A stretch of DNA of 37,110 nt from assembly GCA_964446585.1 (NCBI GenBank), contig CAYUPI010000055.1, forward strand, positions 1 through 37,110, given 5' to 3'. Below, piece after piece: positions 1 to 8,400 of this stretch. The notes under the pieces are model-generated. The model ran no database searches. It saw nothing but the letters and a program-made list of their open reading frames with translations, and had not been told where the DNA came from. The stretch comes from CAYUPI01 sp964446585. Its GTDB lineage: Bacteria > Verrucomicrobiota > Verrucomicrobiia > Limisphaerales > UBA8199. Position numbers and translations under genes: made by a program. The number at the start of each line of letters is the position of its first letter. The stretch's first letter is position 1.

Positions 1-91
1 AAACCGTCATCCCAGCCACGCCCAGGCTGGAGAGAGCTTCTTTGACGTCTTCCAGTTTGAAAGGTTTTATGATCGCCTCAATCTTTTTCAT
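1..91 (-). CDS. glnB: Nitrogen regulatory protein PII, N-terminal fragment
   Basis: The reverse strand encodes 30 residues beginning MKKIEAIIKPFKL and ending GMTV before the window edge. This is the near-invariant N-terminus of PII proteins (GlnB/GlnK), including the first beta strand and helix. PII trimers sense 2-oxoglutarate, ATP and ADP and control glutamine synthetase, ammonium channels and related targets (family knowledge). The T-loop and its uridylylation site lie outside the window, so GlnB cannot be separated from GlnK. The start codon is the ATG read at 91-89, with a purine-rich GGGAA just upstream. The gene is transcribed leftward, away from the small RNA candidate at 475-652. The family call is firm; the paralogue symbol is not. 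Confidence 0.9.
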   Translation of the reverse strand, partial: MKKIEAIIKPFKLEDVKEALSSLGVAGMTV

Positions 92-156
92 ATTCCCGTT
101 CGCCGCTGCGGATACTAACAACCAATCGCCGCGTGTAAACAGCAATCGGTGCAGAA

Positions 157-275
157 ATCCGAAGGCCGAAGGAAGCCCGAATTCCCAAACCCGAATTTCT
201 GACGGCAAGCATTCCAAAAGGGTGGCCGCTGACCGAGAACCGGGCCTGCGACCTGCGGAATTCGGATTTTCAGTT
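157..275. repeat. Degenerate heptad-type repeat upstream of the PII gene
   Basis: The stretch 157-206 is built from 7-nt words of the AATCCGA / GGCCGAA / CCCGAAT type. A reverse-complement echo (GGAATTCGGATTTTCAG) lies near 257-273. The same word family recurs at 22865-22984. The rest of 92-438 shows no convincing gene. A plus-strand reading frame across 42-428 is antisense to the PII start and has low-complexity content. Confidence 0.5.
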
Positions 276-377
276 CAGGTCTGCGATGCGCGGGACCGGC
301 TCGAGAACTTCTCTCCCAACTCGTCCATCATAGGGACACAGGCTCCTGGCGGCGGAGCTCGTCCGGCAAGCCCGCCG

Positions 378-393
378 CGGCAGGATCCTGCCG
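378..393. repeat. Perfect 16-bp palindrome
   Basis: CGGCAGGATCCTGCCG is its own reverse complement. It is flanked by AGCCCG on the left and GGGCT on the right, which extends a hairpin with one interruption. No T-run follows, so a terminator is not supported. It resembles REP-type extragenic palindromes. Confidence 0.55.
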
Positions 394-438
394 GGCTAAT
401 ATCTGAGTCAAGTGTTACTTATACCTGATGTAGTGGAG

Positions 439-468
439 TTGACAACAATTAGGGTCCGTGATTATATT
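439..468 (+). promoter_or_regulatory. Sigma-70-type promoter of the small RNA candidate
   Basis: A perfect -35 box TTGACA (439-444) is followed after 18 nt by TATATT (463-468), one mismatch from TATAAT. Transcription would begin near 475. No other promoter match this good was noticed elsewhere in the window. No reading frame starts a convincing protein downstream before the terminator ending at 652. Confidence 0.6.
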
Positions 469-474
469 CTTCTA

Positions 475-652
475 GAGTAAGCCTCCGCATTCCAGGCAAC
501 CCAGTTGCTCTTTGATAGCACAAAACGATTTCGGTCCGGGTTACACGTACAGGCCCCGGTCCGATTTTTCTCCGTAATCCTACTGCTGTACTTAATTCGA
601 AAATTCCCCGGGCTTTTCGGTCATCCCCTGACTGACTAGCCCGGTTTTTTTT
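475..652 (+). ncRNA. Candidate structured small RNA, about 178 nt
   Basis: The interval is bounded by a strong promoter (439-468) and a textbook intrinsic terminator (608-652). Two internal hairpins are visible. The first is GCAAC-CCA-GTTGC at 496-508. The second has 9-nt arms CGGTCCGGG (532-540) and CCCGGTCCG (555-563), pairing at 8 of 9 positions. A reverse-strand frame over the same bases (449-703) has no recognisable protein content. I do not recognise the family: there is no SRP-RNA tetraloop motif and no clear 6S closing stem, although the length is 6S-like. It lies between the divergent PII gene and a DUF1080 gene. The 5' end is inferred from the promoter boxes and is uncertain by a few bases. 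Confidence 0.5.
608..652 (+). terminator. Intrinsic terminator of the small RNA candidate
   Basis: CCGGGCT (608-614) pairs perfectly with AGCCCGG (638-644). Inside it CGGTCA pairs with TGACTG (one G-T wobble) around a TCCCC loop. Eight consecutive T residues follow at 645-652. This is a complete rho-independent terminator on the plus strand. Confidence 0.85.
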
Positions 653-672
653 GAACGGCGGCAACTTCCATA

Positions 673-741
673 GGAGTGGGGACGGCCTCGTCCCCAGCCT
701 CACTCACGGGCGACACACGGGGACGAAGCCGTCCCCGCTCC
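673..741. repeat. Inverted repeat, 23-bp arms, REP-like
   Basis: The arm 673-695 (GGAGTGGGGACGGC...) and the arm 719-741 (GGGGACGAAGCCGTCC...) are reverse complements except for two positions, separated by 23 nt. Each arm is itself partly palindromic. It sits between the small RNA terminator and the DUF1080 gene. There is no T-tract. The structure is that of an extragenic palindromic element. Confidence 0.7.
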
Positions 742-814
742 AGCTTGAATCGGGCGGGTGTTAGTGCCACGCGTTCATTTCTGTATTGCGCCGTCGCCAG
801 GACTGGCTTAACCC

Positions 815-2155
815 ATGCACGCCATGAAACGCTACCCGTCTAGTCTCGGCCAACTGACAAGTCTCACACTGCTGTTCCTGTGCGCCCCCGGCCATCGGGC
901 CATAGCCGCCGAGCCGCCGCCGGCTGGTTTTGGGGAGCTGTTCAACAACCAGGATATGGCGGGTTGGTGGGGTGAGGAAACCAAAGACCCGCGCGGGTAT
1001 ATGGCCCTGTCACCTGAAGCCTTTCGCCAGAAACATGACAAGAGCCTGGAAGACATTCGGAAGCATTGGCGAGTCGAGAATGGCGAGCTCATCAACGACG
1101 GCGAGGGTCTTTACCTGACGACCGACAAGTATTACGGCGATTTCGAGTTGCTCGTGGATTACCGGACGGTCCCGCTGGCGGACAGCGGCATTTACCTGAG
1201 GGGCTGCCCGCAGGTGCAGATTTGGGACTCGACCGAAACGGCGAAATTCAATCTCGGCGCGGACAAAGGCTCGGGCGGCCTGTGGAACAACAGCCAGGGT
1301 GCGCCTGGCAAGGACCCGCTGGTCAAAGCGGACAAGCCTTTTGGCGACTGGAACCATTTCCGGATTATCATGGTGGGGTCGCGGGTGTGGGTCTGGCTCA
1401 ATGAGCAGCCAACGGTTCGGGGCGCAATCCTCGAGAACTACTACAACCGGAAGCTGCCCGTGCCGCCCAAGGGACCCATTCAGCTCCAGACGCACGGTGG
1501 CGAAATCCGCTGGCGCAACATTTTCATCCGCGAGATAGGGTCAGACGAGGCCAACAAACTGCTGCGCGATACCGACCCGCCCGGTTTCGAATCTGTCTTC
1601 AACGGAAAGGACTTCGAAGGCTGGGCCGGGCCGCTGGATAATTATCAGGTCAAGGACGGAGCGATCACTTGCCGGCCAGGCAAGGGTGGGACAATTTACA
1701 CAAAACAAGAATACGGAGATTTCATGGCGCGGTTGGAGATCAAGCTCCCGCCGGGAGGCAACAATGGCCTGGCGATCCGCTACCCGGGCCATGGTGACAC
1801 AGCCTACCAGGGCATGTGCGAAATCCAGGTGCTCGATGACAATTATGAGAAAGCCACCGGAGAAAAGATCGATCCGCGCCAGGCCCACGGCTCGGCTTAC
1901 GGCATGGTCGCCGCGCAGCGCGGATACCAGCATCCCATCGGCGACTGGAACTACGAGGAGGTAACCATAAAAGGCTCGACCATTAAAGTGGAGCTGAACG
2001 GCACGGTCATTCTTGACTGCGATGTCAGCAAAGTTACGGAGTACCTGGCCGGCCACGCTCACCCGGGTAAGGACCGCACCTCGGGCTATTTTGGATTCGC
2101 CGGCCATAATGACCCCGTTATGTTCCGCAATATCTCAATCAAACGGCTGCAATAA
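815..2155 (+). CDS. Secreted protein with two DUF1080 (3-keto-disaccharide hydrolase-like) domains
   Basis: This 446-residue protein has an N-terminal signal peptide (basic start, hydrophobic LTSLTLLFLCAPG, cleavage probably near AIAA). Two copies of the DUF1080 jelly-roll fold follow. Domain 1 covers about residues 37-240 (GFGELFNNQDMAGW, then DSGIYLRG and WNHFRI). Domain 2 covers about 253-445 (GFESVFNGKDFEGW, then NNGLAIRYPG, GDWNYEEV and FRNISIKRL). Single-domain members are usually 200-250 residues, so this is a tandem duplication. Members bind or hydrolyse modified disaccharides such as 3-keto-glucosides (PF06439); the role here is inferred. The downstream Gfo/Idh/MocA oxidoreductase is a frequent partner of DUF1080 proteins in this phylum. 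ATG 824 (MKRYPS) is a possible alternative start. Confidence 0.85.
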   Translation: MHAMKRYPSSLGQLTSLTLLFLCAPGHRAIAAEPPPAGFGELFNNQDMAGWWGEETKDPRGYMALSPEAFRQKHDKSLEDIRKHWRVENGELINDGEGLYLTTDKYYGDFELLVDYRTVPLADSGIYLRGCPQVQIWDSTETAKFNLGADKGSGGLWNNSQGAPGKDPLVKADKPFGDWNHFRIIMVGSRVWVWLNEQPTVRGAILENYYNRKLPVPPKGPIQLQTHGGEIRWRNIFIREIGSDEANKLLRDTDPPGFESVFNGKDFEGWAGPLDNYQVKDGAITCRPGKGGTIYTKQEYGDFMARLEIKLPPGGNNGLAIRYPGHGDTAYQGMCEIQVLDDNYEKATGEKIDPRQAHGSAYGMVAAQRGYQHPIGDWNYEEVTIKGSTIKVELNGTVILDCDVSKVTEYLAGHAHPGKDRTSGYFGFAGHNDPVMFRNISIKRLQ

Positions 2156-2179
2156 GGCAAAGGCCCAACCACAGATAGA

Positions 2180-2757
2180 CACAGATGAACCCAGATGGAA
2201 CAACTGATCTGCAGAAGCTGCCTTTTCAAAGGGAACTGCTCAAAGAGGAAACCCACAAAGTCATTGGTTGTGCTTTTGAGGTAATCAACGAACTCGGCCA
2301 TGGTTTGAACGAGAAATGCTACGAGAATGCGCTGGTAGTGGAGTTTGGCCTACGGGGGATCTCCTTTTCGCAGCAGCGGCATTACGAGGTGCTTTACAAG
2401 AAACAGCCTGTTGGCCTTTTCATTCCCGATCTGATTGCGTTCGATTCTGTATTGGTGGATGCCAAGGTAATCGATCGCATTACGGACCACGAACGAGGTC
2501 AGATGCTGAATTATCTCCGCATCACAAAGCTCCGCGTCGGCCTCATCCTGAACTTCAAGCATCCGCGCTTGGAATGGGAACGTCTTGTTCTGTAAAACAT
2601 CTGTACTACAATGACACAAATCGTTGTTTTCTTGGCAAAGAATTAGCCGCAAGCAAACGTAAGCTTCCAGAAATGAACTACTTATTGTGATCACTGCGGA
2701 TCTCATTGACTGTGGTTGCGGCGTCAGCCGCGCTGGGTCCATCTGCGTTCATCTGTG
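2180..2757. repeat. Inverted repeats enclosing the GxxExxY gene
   Basis: The left arm CACAGATGAACCCAGATGG (2180-2198) and the right arm CCATCTGCGTTCATCTGTG (2739-2757) are reverse complements at 18 of 19 positions. The left arm is preceded by another copy of the word (CACAGATAGA), giving a period of 10 nt. The gene start codon ATG 2185 lies within the left arm. The enclosed 2596-2738 holds no further gene. The enclosed unit of about 0.6 kb has the form of a mobile or amplified cassette, but no transposase or target-site duplication was seen. Confidence 0.65.
2185..2595 (+). CDS. GxxExxY protein (PD-(D/E)XK nuclease-like)
   Basis: This 136-residue protein carries the signature GLNEKCY at residues 40-46 in the context ELGHGLNEKCYENAL. 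It also has PD at 81-82, DAK at 92-94 and QMLNYLR at 106-112. These fit a PD-(D/E)XK-type nuclease core (PF13366; GxxExxY family TIGR04256), with aspartate replacing the usual glutamate of ExK. Length is near the family norm of about 120-130. The biological role of the family is not established. The start ATG is contributed by the inverted-repeat arm at 2180-2198 and no clear ribosome binding site precedes it, so how translation starts is uncertain. The neighbours on both sides look like one catabolic pair that this gene interrupts. Confidence 0.85.
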   Translation: MNPDGTTDLQKLPFQRELLKEETHKVIGCAFEVINELGHGLNEKCYENALVVEFGLRGISFSQQRHYEVLYKKQPVGLFIPDLIAFDSVLVDAKVIDRITDHERGQMLNYLRITKLRVGLILNFKHPRLEWERLVL

Positions 2758-2777
2758 GTTAATTTTTTCTTCTTCTT

Positions 2778-4112
2778 ATGAATGTTAGTCGTTCCTTCTC
2801 ACGTCGCAGTTTTCTCAAATCCATCAGCGTGGCCGCGCTGGGCGCGCCGTTCATCGCCCGCGGATGGATGGCGGAGTCGCCCAACGGCGTCGTTCGCCAT
2901 GCCAGCTTCGGCTCGGCGGGCATGGCCTGGTCCGACGTAACCGAATTCGCCAAGTTCCCGCAGTTTAAATTGGTCGCTGTCGCAGAGGTGGACCTGAACC
3001 GCACGGAGCCCCTTAAGAATAGGTTCCCGGAGGCGAAGATTTACCAGGATTGGCGCGAATTGCTCGATAAGGAAGCGAAGAACATTGACTCGGTCAATGT
3101 CTCGACCCCGGACCACATGCACGCCCCGATCGGCATGAGCGCGTTGCAGCTCGGGAAACACGTCTATGGCCAGAAACCGTTGGCTCATGATCTCTACGAG
3201 GTTCGTAAGCTAACCGAGTTTGTCCATGGCAGGAAACTGGTCACGCAGATGGGCATCCAGATTCAGTCGGTGAACCATTATCGGCTGGCGGTGCGGCTGA
3301 TCCGGGACGGCGTCATTGGCAAGATCAAGGAAACACATTCCTGGGTTCCAAAGTCGTGGGGCGACACCGCGCCGCTTCCCACGCACAACGATCCCGTCCC
3401 GGACGGCTTCAATTGGGACCTGTGGCTCGGGGTCTGCGCCGAGCGGCCATTTATCGGCAACGGCTATTATCACCCGGTGAACTGGCGCAAACGGACCGAC
3501 TTTGGCACCGGAACCTTCGGCGATATGGGCTGCCACATTTTCGATCCGGTTTTCTCGGCGCTCGAACTCTATGCGCCGATAACTGTCCGTTCCGAGGGGC
3601 AAGCACCCAGCCAATCGAATTGGGCGCTCGATTCGAGCATTCATTACGTCTTCCCGGGCAACGCGCGTACCGCCGAAAAGACGTTAGCCGTGAATTGGTA
3701 TGACGGCGCAGCTAAACCGCCGGCCGAAGTGCTCAAGTTGCTCGAAGGCGACGAGCGGCCTAATAGCGGTTCAATCTTTGTTGGGACCGAGGGCGTGCTT
3801 GTATTGCCGCACTGGTCGAAGCCGTTGTTGTATCCCGACGCGAAATTCAAGGATTTCAAATTCCCGGATGTCCGCGGCGGAGACCACTGGGAGCAGTTCC
3901 TCCAGGCATGCCAGGGCAACGGTCAGACGACGGCGCATTTCGGCTACTCGGGCCGACTCACCGAAACCGTGTTGATCGGCGGCGTAGCCTCGCACTTTCC
4001 GCAAACGACGCTGAATTGGAACTCAGCGAAACTCAAATTTGAGCAGAACGAAGCCAACCATTTCATTCGCCGCAAATATCGCCGGGGCTGGAGCGTCAAA
4101 GGCCTGAGTTAG
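2778..4112 (+). CDS. Tat-exported Gfo/Idh/MocA family oxidoreductase
   Basis: This 444-residue protein starts with a twin-arginine signal (SRRSFLK at residues 8-14, then SVAALGAPFIARG), so it is probably exported folded with its cofactor. A Rossmann-type NAD(P) domain follows (LVAVAEVDLNR; SVNVSTPDHMHAPIG; LGKHVYGQKPLAHD). The QKP motif takes the place of the EKP more common in cytoplasmic members, a variation I expect in Tat-type members. The C-terminal half matches the substrate-binding domain (GTGTFGDMGCHIFD). Family members oxidise or reduce sugars and inositols. With DUF1080 proteins they can act on 3-keto sugars. The substrate here is unknown. ATG 2778 follows directly on the right repeat arm. 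Confidence 0.9.
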   Translation: MNVSRSFSRRSFLKSISVAALGAPFIARGWMAESPNGVVRHASFGSAGMAWSDVTEFAKFPQFKLVAVAEVDLNRTEPLKNRFPEAKIYQDWRELLDKEAKNIDSVNVSTPDHMHAPIGMSALQLGKHVYGQKPLAHDLYEVRKLTEFVHGRKLVTQMGIQIQSVNHYRLAVRLIRDGVIGKIKETHSWVPKSWGDTAPLPTHNDPVPDGFNWDLWLGVCAERPFIGNGYYHPVNWRKRTDFGTGTFGDMGCHIFDPVFSALELYAPITVRSEGQAPSQSNWALDSSIHYVFPGNARTAEKTLAVNWYDGAAKPPAEVLKLLEGDERPNSGSIFVGTEGVLVLPHWSKPLLYPDAKFKDFKFPDVRGGDHWEQFLQACQGNGQTTAHFGYSGRLTETVLIGGVASHFPQTTLNWNSAKLKFEQNEANHFIRRKYRRGWSVKGLS

Positions 4113-4135
4113 CCCGAACTCAGAGCGTGTTTTAG

Positions 4136-4362
4136 CATTGTAGGAGCCGACGTGAGGCCGTGTTGCCCAAACGCCGGAGCGCGGCTGTTCCCAGCCGCAG
4201 CAACTTTCGAGCTGGTTGTTTCTCTCGAATTCCCGCACAACCTCCCGGACGAGGGTTTCCCTTTTCTTCCAGTTTTGCATTGGGCGACACGCCCGTGAGG
4301 AGGCTCTGATCTGCACCAAAAGCCGTTGAAATTTGAGCCTCCTCACGTCGGCTCCTACAATG
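4136..4362. repeat. Inverted repeat with perfect 22-bp arms (family A)
   Basis: Arms 4136-4157 (CATTGTAGGAGCCGACGTGA..) and 4341-4362 are perfect reverse complements over 22 nt. A partial copy (CGTGAGGAGGCTCTGATC) lies inside near 4291-4310. The same arms recur inside the permease gene at 26909-27008, so this is a dispersed family. The intervening bases hold no gene. The element fills the gap between the oxidoreductase and the convergent LolA-like gene. Confidence 0.8.
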
Positions 4363-4384
4363 GATTTAACTTGCCTGGCGCGCT

Positions 4385-5086
4385 CTATGGCTTGAACGCG
4401 TCGGCAGGAGGGGTTTTGAGCAACTCGATACTCGTCAGGACAATCTCGGCAGTTTTCGTCCCGCCCGCGAAATTGGTTTCCTTGAATGCGAACAGCCGGC
4501 CCTCGACGGTCTGAAAATCATCATAGCGAGTTTCAAAGGTCGTGGGGCCGGCGGCACCGGACTTGGTCGTGCCCTCCGAAAACAGGATTCGGCCGGTGTC
4601 AGGCTCGATGCCGGCCCGGATTGACAAGCCGTGCTCAAGCGGCAGTTCCAGAACTCTCAAACGCTTGCCCTGGTAATGCACAGGCTCCTTTTCCACGAGC
4701 GCCTTTCGTTGGGACAGGAAGTGAAACGGGAGATCGAGCCGCACGGCCTGCAAGACCATCGCGTCATACCCCATCCCAGTTGATTCCTTCCCATTGCGCC
4801 AGCCCTTCTCCCCGTCCAGCACCCGCACCTCTCTGGGGTTTGATGGTGCGCCGACCTCGACTCGGAGCCGCAGCGGCCGCGCATAAGTCCGGACCGTTGG
4901 AACGGGATCGCCTGTACGCGCTGCGGGCTCCACGCGGCCGGTCTCGCGCAGCGCTGTGAAATTTTCCAGCACCGCGCGCCCGCCATACGCATTCGCGATT
5001 TTGTCCACGAGCGCGCTCACGTCCTCGCCCGCCATCGCAACTCCGCCTGCCAACACCCAGATCAGCACCAAGCCCAATCTCTTCAT
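4385..5086 (-). CDS. Secreted LolA-like / outer-membrane lipoprotein-sorting-like protein
   Basis: This 233-residue protein has a clear signal peptide when the start is placed at the internal methionine (MKRLGLVLIWVLAGG, cleavage near AMAG). The frame opens 20 residues earlier, but that extension would bury the signal. The mature part begins DVSALVDKIANAYGG and alternates beta strands through YARPLRLRVEV, KGWRNGKES and RYDDFQTVEGRLF. This resembles the LolA/LolB-like half-barrel used by many secreted proteins of unknown role. There is no lipobox. Fold assignment is from pattern recognition only. It is convergent with the oxidoreductase across a repeat element. Confidence 0.6.
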   Translation of the reverse strand: MKRLGLVLIWVLAGGVAMAGEDVSALVDKIANAYGGRAVLENFTALRETGRVEPAARTGDPVPTVRTYARPLRLRVEVGAPSNPREVRVLDGEKGWRNGKESTGMGYDAMVLQAVRLDLPFHFLSQRKALVEKEPVHYQGKRLRVLELPLEHGLSIRAGIEPDTGRILFSEGTTKSGAAGPTTFETRYDDFQTVEGRLFAFKETNFAGGTKTAEIVLTSIELLKTPPADAFKP

Positions 5087-5454
5087 GCCGCCAGCATGTC
5101 GCCATCGCCCGAGAATGCAAGCCGACTCACTGACTTCGATCTCCAACTTCGCGCCTCTGACCGCCGACTTCCGACGACCGAACTCCTTTCTTCTTTCTCC
5201 CTTCTACTTTCTACTCTTGTTTTCTTCCTTCGGAATTCTTTCGTCATTCGTCATTTGGGCTTCGTCATTCAGCTGTCTGACCCCCAACTCTCAACTCTCA
5301 ACTTTCAACCCTCAACCGTCAGACTTCCGCCACCTTCAACCCTCAACTTTAGCCCTTAGCCTTTAGCCTTCAGCCTTCGCTTTGAGCTCCTGTCCCCTAA
5401 ACGCAGGACAAAACCTCCACTTTTTCCAAAATCCGCCCGCGTTTGTCCCATTAA
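5087..5454. repeat. Gene-free spacer of pyrimidine-rich heptad repeats
   Basis: About 5185-5385 is built on a 7-nt period. It contains CTTTCTT/CTTTCTC/CTTTCTA words (about 5190-5225), TCGTCAT words (about 5240-5270), CAACTCT/CAACTTT/CAACCCT words (about 5285-5320) and TAGCCCT/TAGCCTT/CAGCCTT words (5350-5380). The plus strand is strongly pyrimidine-rich. Plus-strand reading frames through this stretch are translations of the repeat and not credible genes. No clear promoter or terminator was seen. Confidence 0.75.
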
Positions 5455-8400
5455 ATGAGGATACCGCAATTCCACAAAGGGCCCATTCTTCAATTGAGCA
5501 TGCGCACCAAAAAAGGCTTTCGTTGTGCAATTCTTGGAAACAATCTTAGTCCCAATGGCGGCGCAAAGTGGCTGCGCTTTCCGCTTATCACACGTACACC
5601 GCGCTTCAGCGGTCCCCTATGGTCCGTGCTTCGCTTTGAGTTCCGGCAGCCGCATAGCCTTGCCCTGGTCGCTCTGGTCTGCTGGTCTTCTGCCTCCGGC
5701 CAGACTTACAACTTCACCACGATCGCCGGCCTGGCCGGCTGGGGGGGCTCTGCCGATGGCGTCGGCAGCGCGGCCCGCTTTACTCGCCCCGAGGGCGTCG
5801 CTGCGGACAGCGCGGGCCATGTCTATGTGGCGGACGCGGGCAACTCCACGATTCGACAACTCACGCTGGTAGGCAGTAATTGGGTTTCGAGCACCATCGC
5901 CGGACTGGCGGGAAGCACAGGCGGCGCCGATGGCACCAACAGCGACGCGCGCTTTAACCATCCGACGGGCCTTGCGCTGGATTCCACCGGCAACATGTAT
6001 GTGGCGGACAGCGCCAACTACACGATCCGCAAGCTCGCGCACATTGGGGCCGACTGGGTGTCCAGTACGATTGCCGGGCTGGCTGGAAGCAGAGGCAGCG
6101 CTGATGGCACCAACAGCGACGCGCGCTTCTACTCTCCGAGTGGCCCTGCGCTGGATTCCACCGGCAGCATATATGTGGCGGACGAATTTAATTCCACGAT
6201 TCGGAAGGTTACGCCGGTCGGGACCAACTGGGTTTCGAGCACCATTGCCGGACTGGCCGGCAGTTACGGCTTCGCCGACGGCACCAACAGCAACGCGCGG
6301 TTTTCCATTCCTGATTCCGTAGCGGTGGACGCTGTTGGCAATGTCTATGTGGGCGACTATGGGGTCGGCATACGCAAGATCGCGCCGCTAGGGACCAACT
6401 GGATAACCAGCACGATCCCTGGACTGTATGACCCGCAAGGCGTAGCGGTGGACGCAGCCGGAAATATCTATGTAACGGGATATGATAATACCATTGTCCA
6501 GCTCTCCCCGGCAGGAACCAATTGGGTGACGAGAGTTCTTGGAGGGCTGGGCGAGAGTCTTTATTATGGCGGCGCCGACGGGGCGGGTTGCGCCGCTCGC
6601 TTCAATTCGCCCAGCGGCATAACGCTGGACGGCGCTGGAAACTTGTATGTGGCCGACGCTTATAACAACACCATCCGCGAGGGGACGCCTTCCGTCAACC
6701 TACCACTTGCTGGCGCTGCGTGCGCGTGCGCTGCAATAACGACGGGTTTCACAGGAGGATTTGCCGGCCAGAAAACATCCGGCATGAACTATGGCACGGT
6801 GTTCAGAGTCAACACCAATGGATCGTTTGCGACATTATTTCAATTCGGTTTCACCAATGGTGCCAATCCGTCGGGGGCGTTGCTGCAGGCCAACGATGGA
6901 AATGTGTATGGCACAACGGTAAATGGCGGCTCGAATAATTGCGGCACGATTTTTCAAATGACAACAAATGGAGTTGTCGGCTGGTCTTACTCGTTAAGCT
7001 TAGCCACGGGAAGGAACCCCTACGGAGCTTTGATGCAGGGGCAGGATGGCAATTTGTATGGCACCACCGAATGGGGCGGCGCCAACGATCGCGGCACGGT
7101 CTTCCGAATTAGCCCCACCGGGAGTGCGTTCAGTAACCTGTACTCGTTTTACTCCAGCACCGACACATTCGCCGCTTTTCCGTACGCCGGTGTCGTGCAA
7201 GGTAGCGATGGCTACCTTTATGGCACCACGCAATTTGGTGGTACGAACGGCTCCGGCACGGTGTTCAAGATGACGACGAATGGCGCCGTCGTCTGGACGT
7301 TTTCGTTTAACGACACGGACGGCTACGAGCCTGATGGCGGAGTAACTTTCGCCTCTGATGGCAATCTATACGGCACCACCGACTTCGGCGGAACCAACGG
7401 TGACTACGGAACAGTATTCAAAATCACCACCAGTGGTGCGGAAACAACGCTGGTTTCGTCGGATCCTTCGGCCCCGATCGCATTTGCCGACCCTGTTGCC
7501 CCATTGATTGTGGGTCGTGACGGCGCACTGTACAGCACGAGCCAGTGGGGCGGGACGAACGGTGCTTGGGGCACAGTGATCAAAGTGGCGACCAACGGGA
7601 TGCTCACAGTGTTGGCCTCGTTCAACTACATGAACGGGGCTAGGCCTAAATCGGGGTTAGTTCCAACCCAAGATGGGAGTCTGTACGGCGTAGCGCCGGG
7701 AGGCGTCAACGACGCGGGCACCATTTTCAGGATGACGTCGAACGGGGTGCTTAGCTCGCTTCATGCGTTTGCCATCGCTAAAGACGGCTACGCGCCCGTT
7801 GCTTGGTTCGACGATCCAAACGACACCGTAATGAGCCTAATGCTGGCCGCGGACGGCAGTTTGTACGGCACAACTCCCTATGGCATTATTTCCACGAACG
7901 CCAGCTCGGATTGGGTGCTCAATGGCGGCGCAAGCATTTCCAATGATGTCCTGGTTTTAACGGATAACGGTTTGGTAGAGTCGCGGAGCGCCTTCTGTGG
8001 GTCGCGGCAATATACTTGGGACTTTTCGGCTTCGTTCACTTATCAAGCAGCCGGAAACCTCGCGGGTCGGGGCTTCGCGTTCGTCATACAAAACGATCCC
8101 GCACAGGCGTCTGCCTTGGGGGACTTCGCGGCCGGTTTGGGCTACGGCACGATAGGCTTTGGCCACCCAGCCATCAGTCCCAGCGCGGCTCTGGAATTCA
8201 ATCTTTACAACCCAGATACCGTCGGAATCAGCTTCCAGACCAATGGACAAACGGGGGGATATCTTAGCACCGCCCCAGTCAACTTGGCCAGCGGTGATCC
8301 GATTTCCGTAACCATGAAGTACTCTCCAGTAGGTCCCGGAATTTTCTGGGTGCAGCTAACCGACCTGCTCACCGGCGACTCATATAGCAACCTATGGAAC

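Noticed and set aside
42..428. Plus-strand open frame of 128 codons at the left end
   Set aside because: It is antisense to the clear PII start at 1-91 and continues through heptad-type repeat and a palindrome; no family features.
475..652. 6S RNA or SRP RNA identity for the small RNA candidate
   Set aside because: Length suits 6S RNA, but the closing stem and central bubble are not evident, and the SRP tetraloop motif is missing.
449..703. Minus-strand open frame of 84 codons across the small RNA candidate
   Set aside because: It spans the intrinsic terminator and part of an inverted repeat and has no recognisable protein content or ribosome binding site.
4956..5366. Plus-strand open frame of 136 codons across the pyrimidine-rich spacer
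   Set aside because: Mostly translated heptad repeat, overlapping the start of the LolA-like gene on the other strand.
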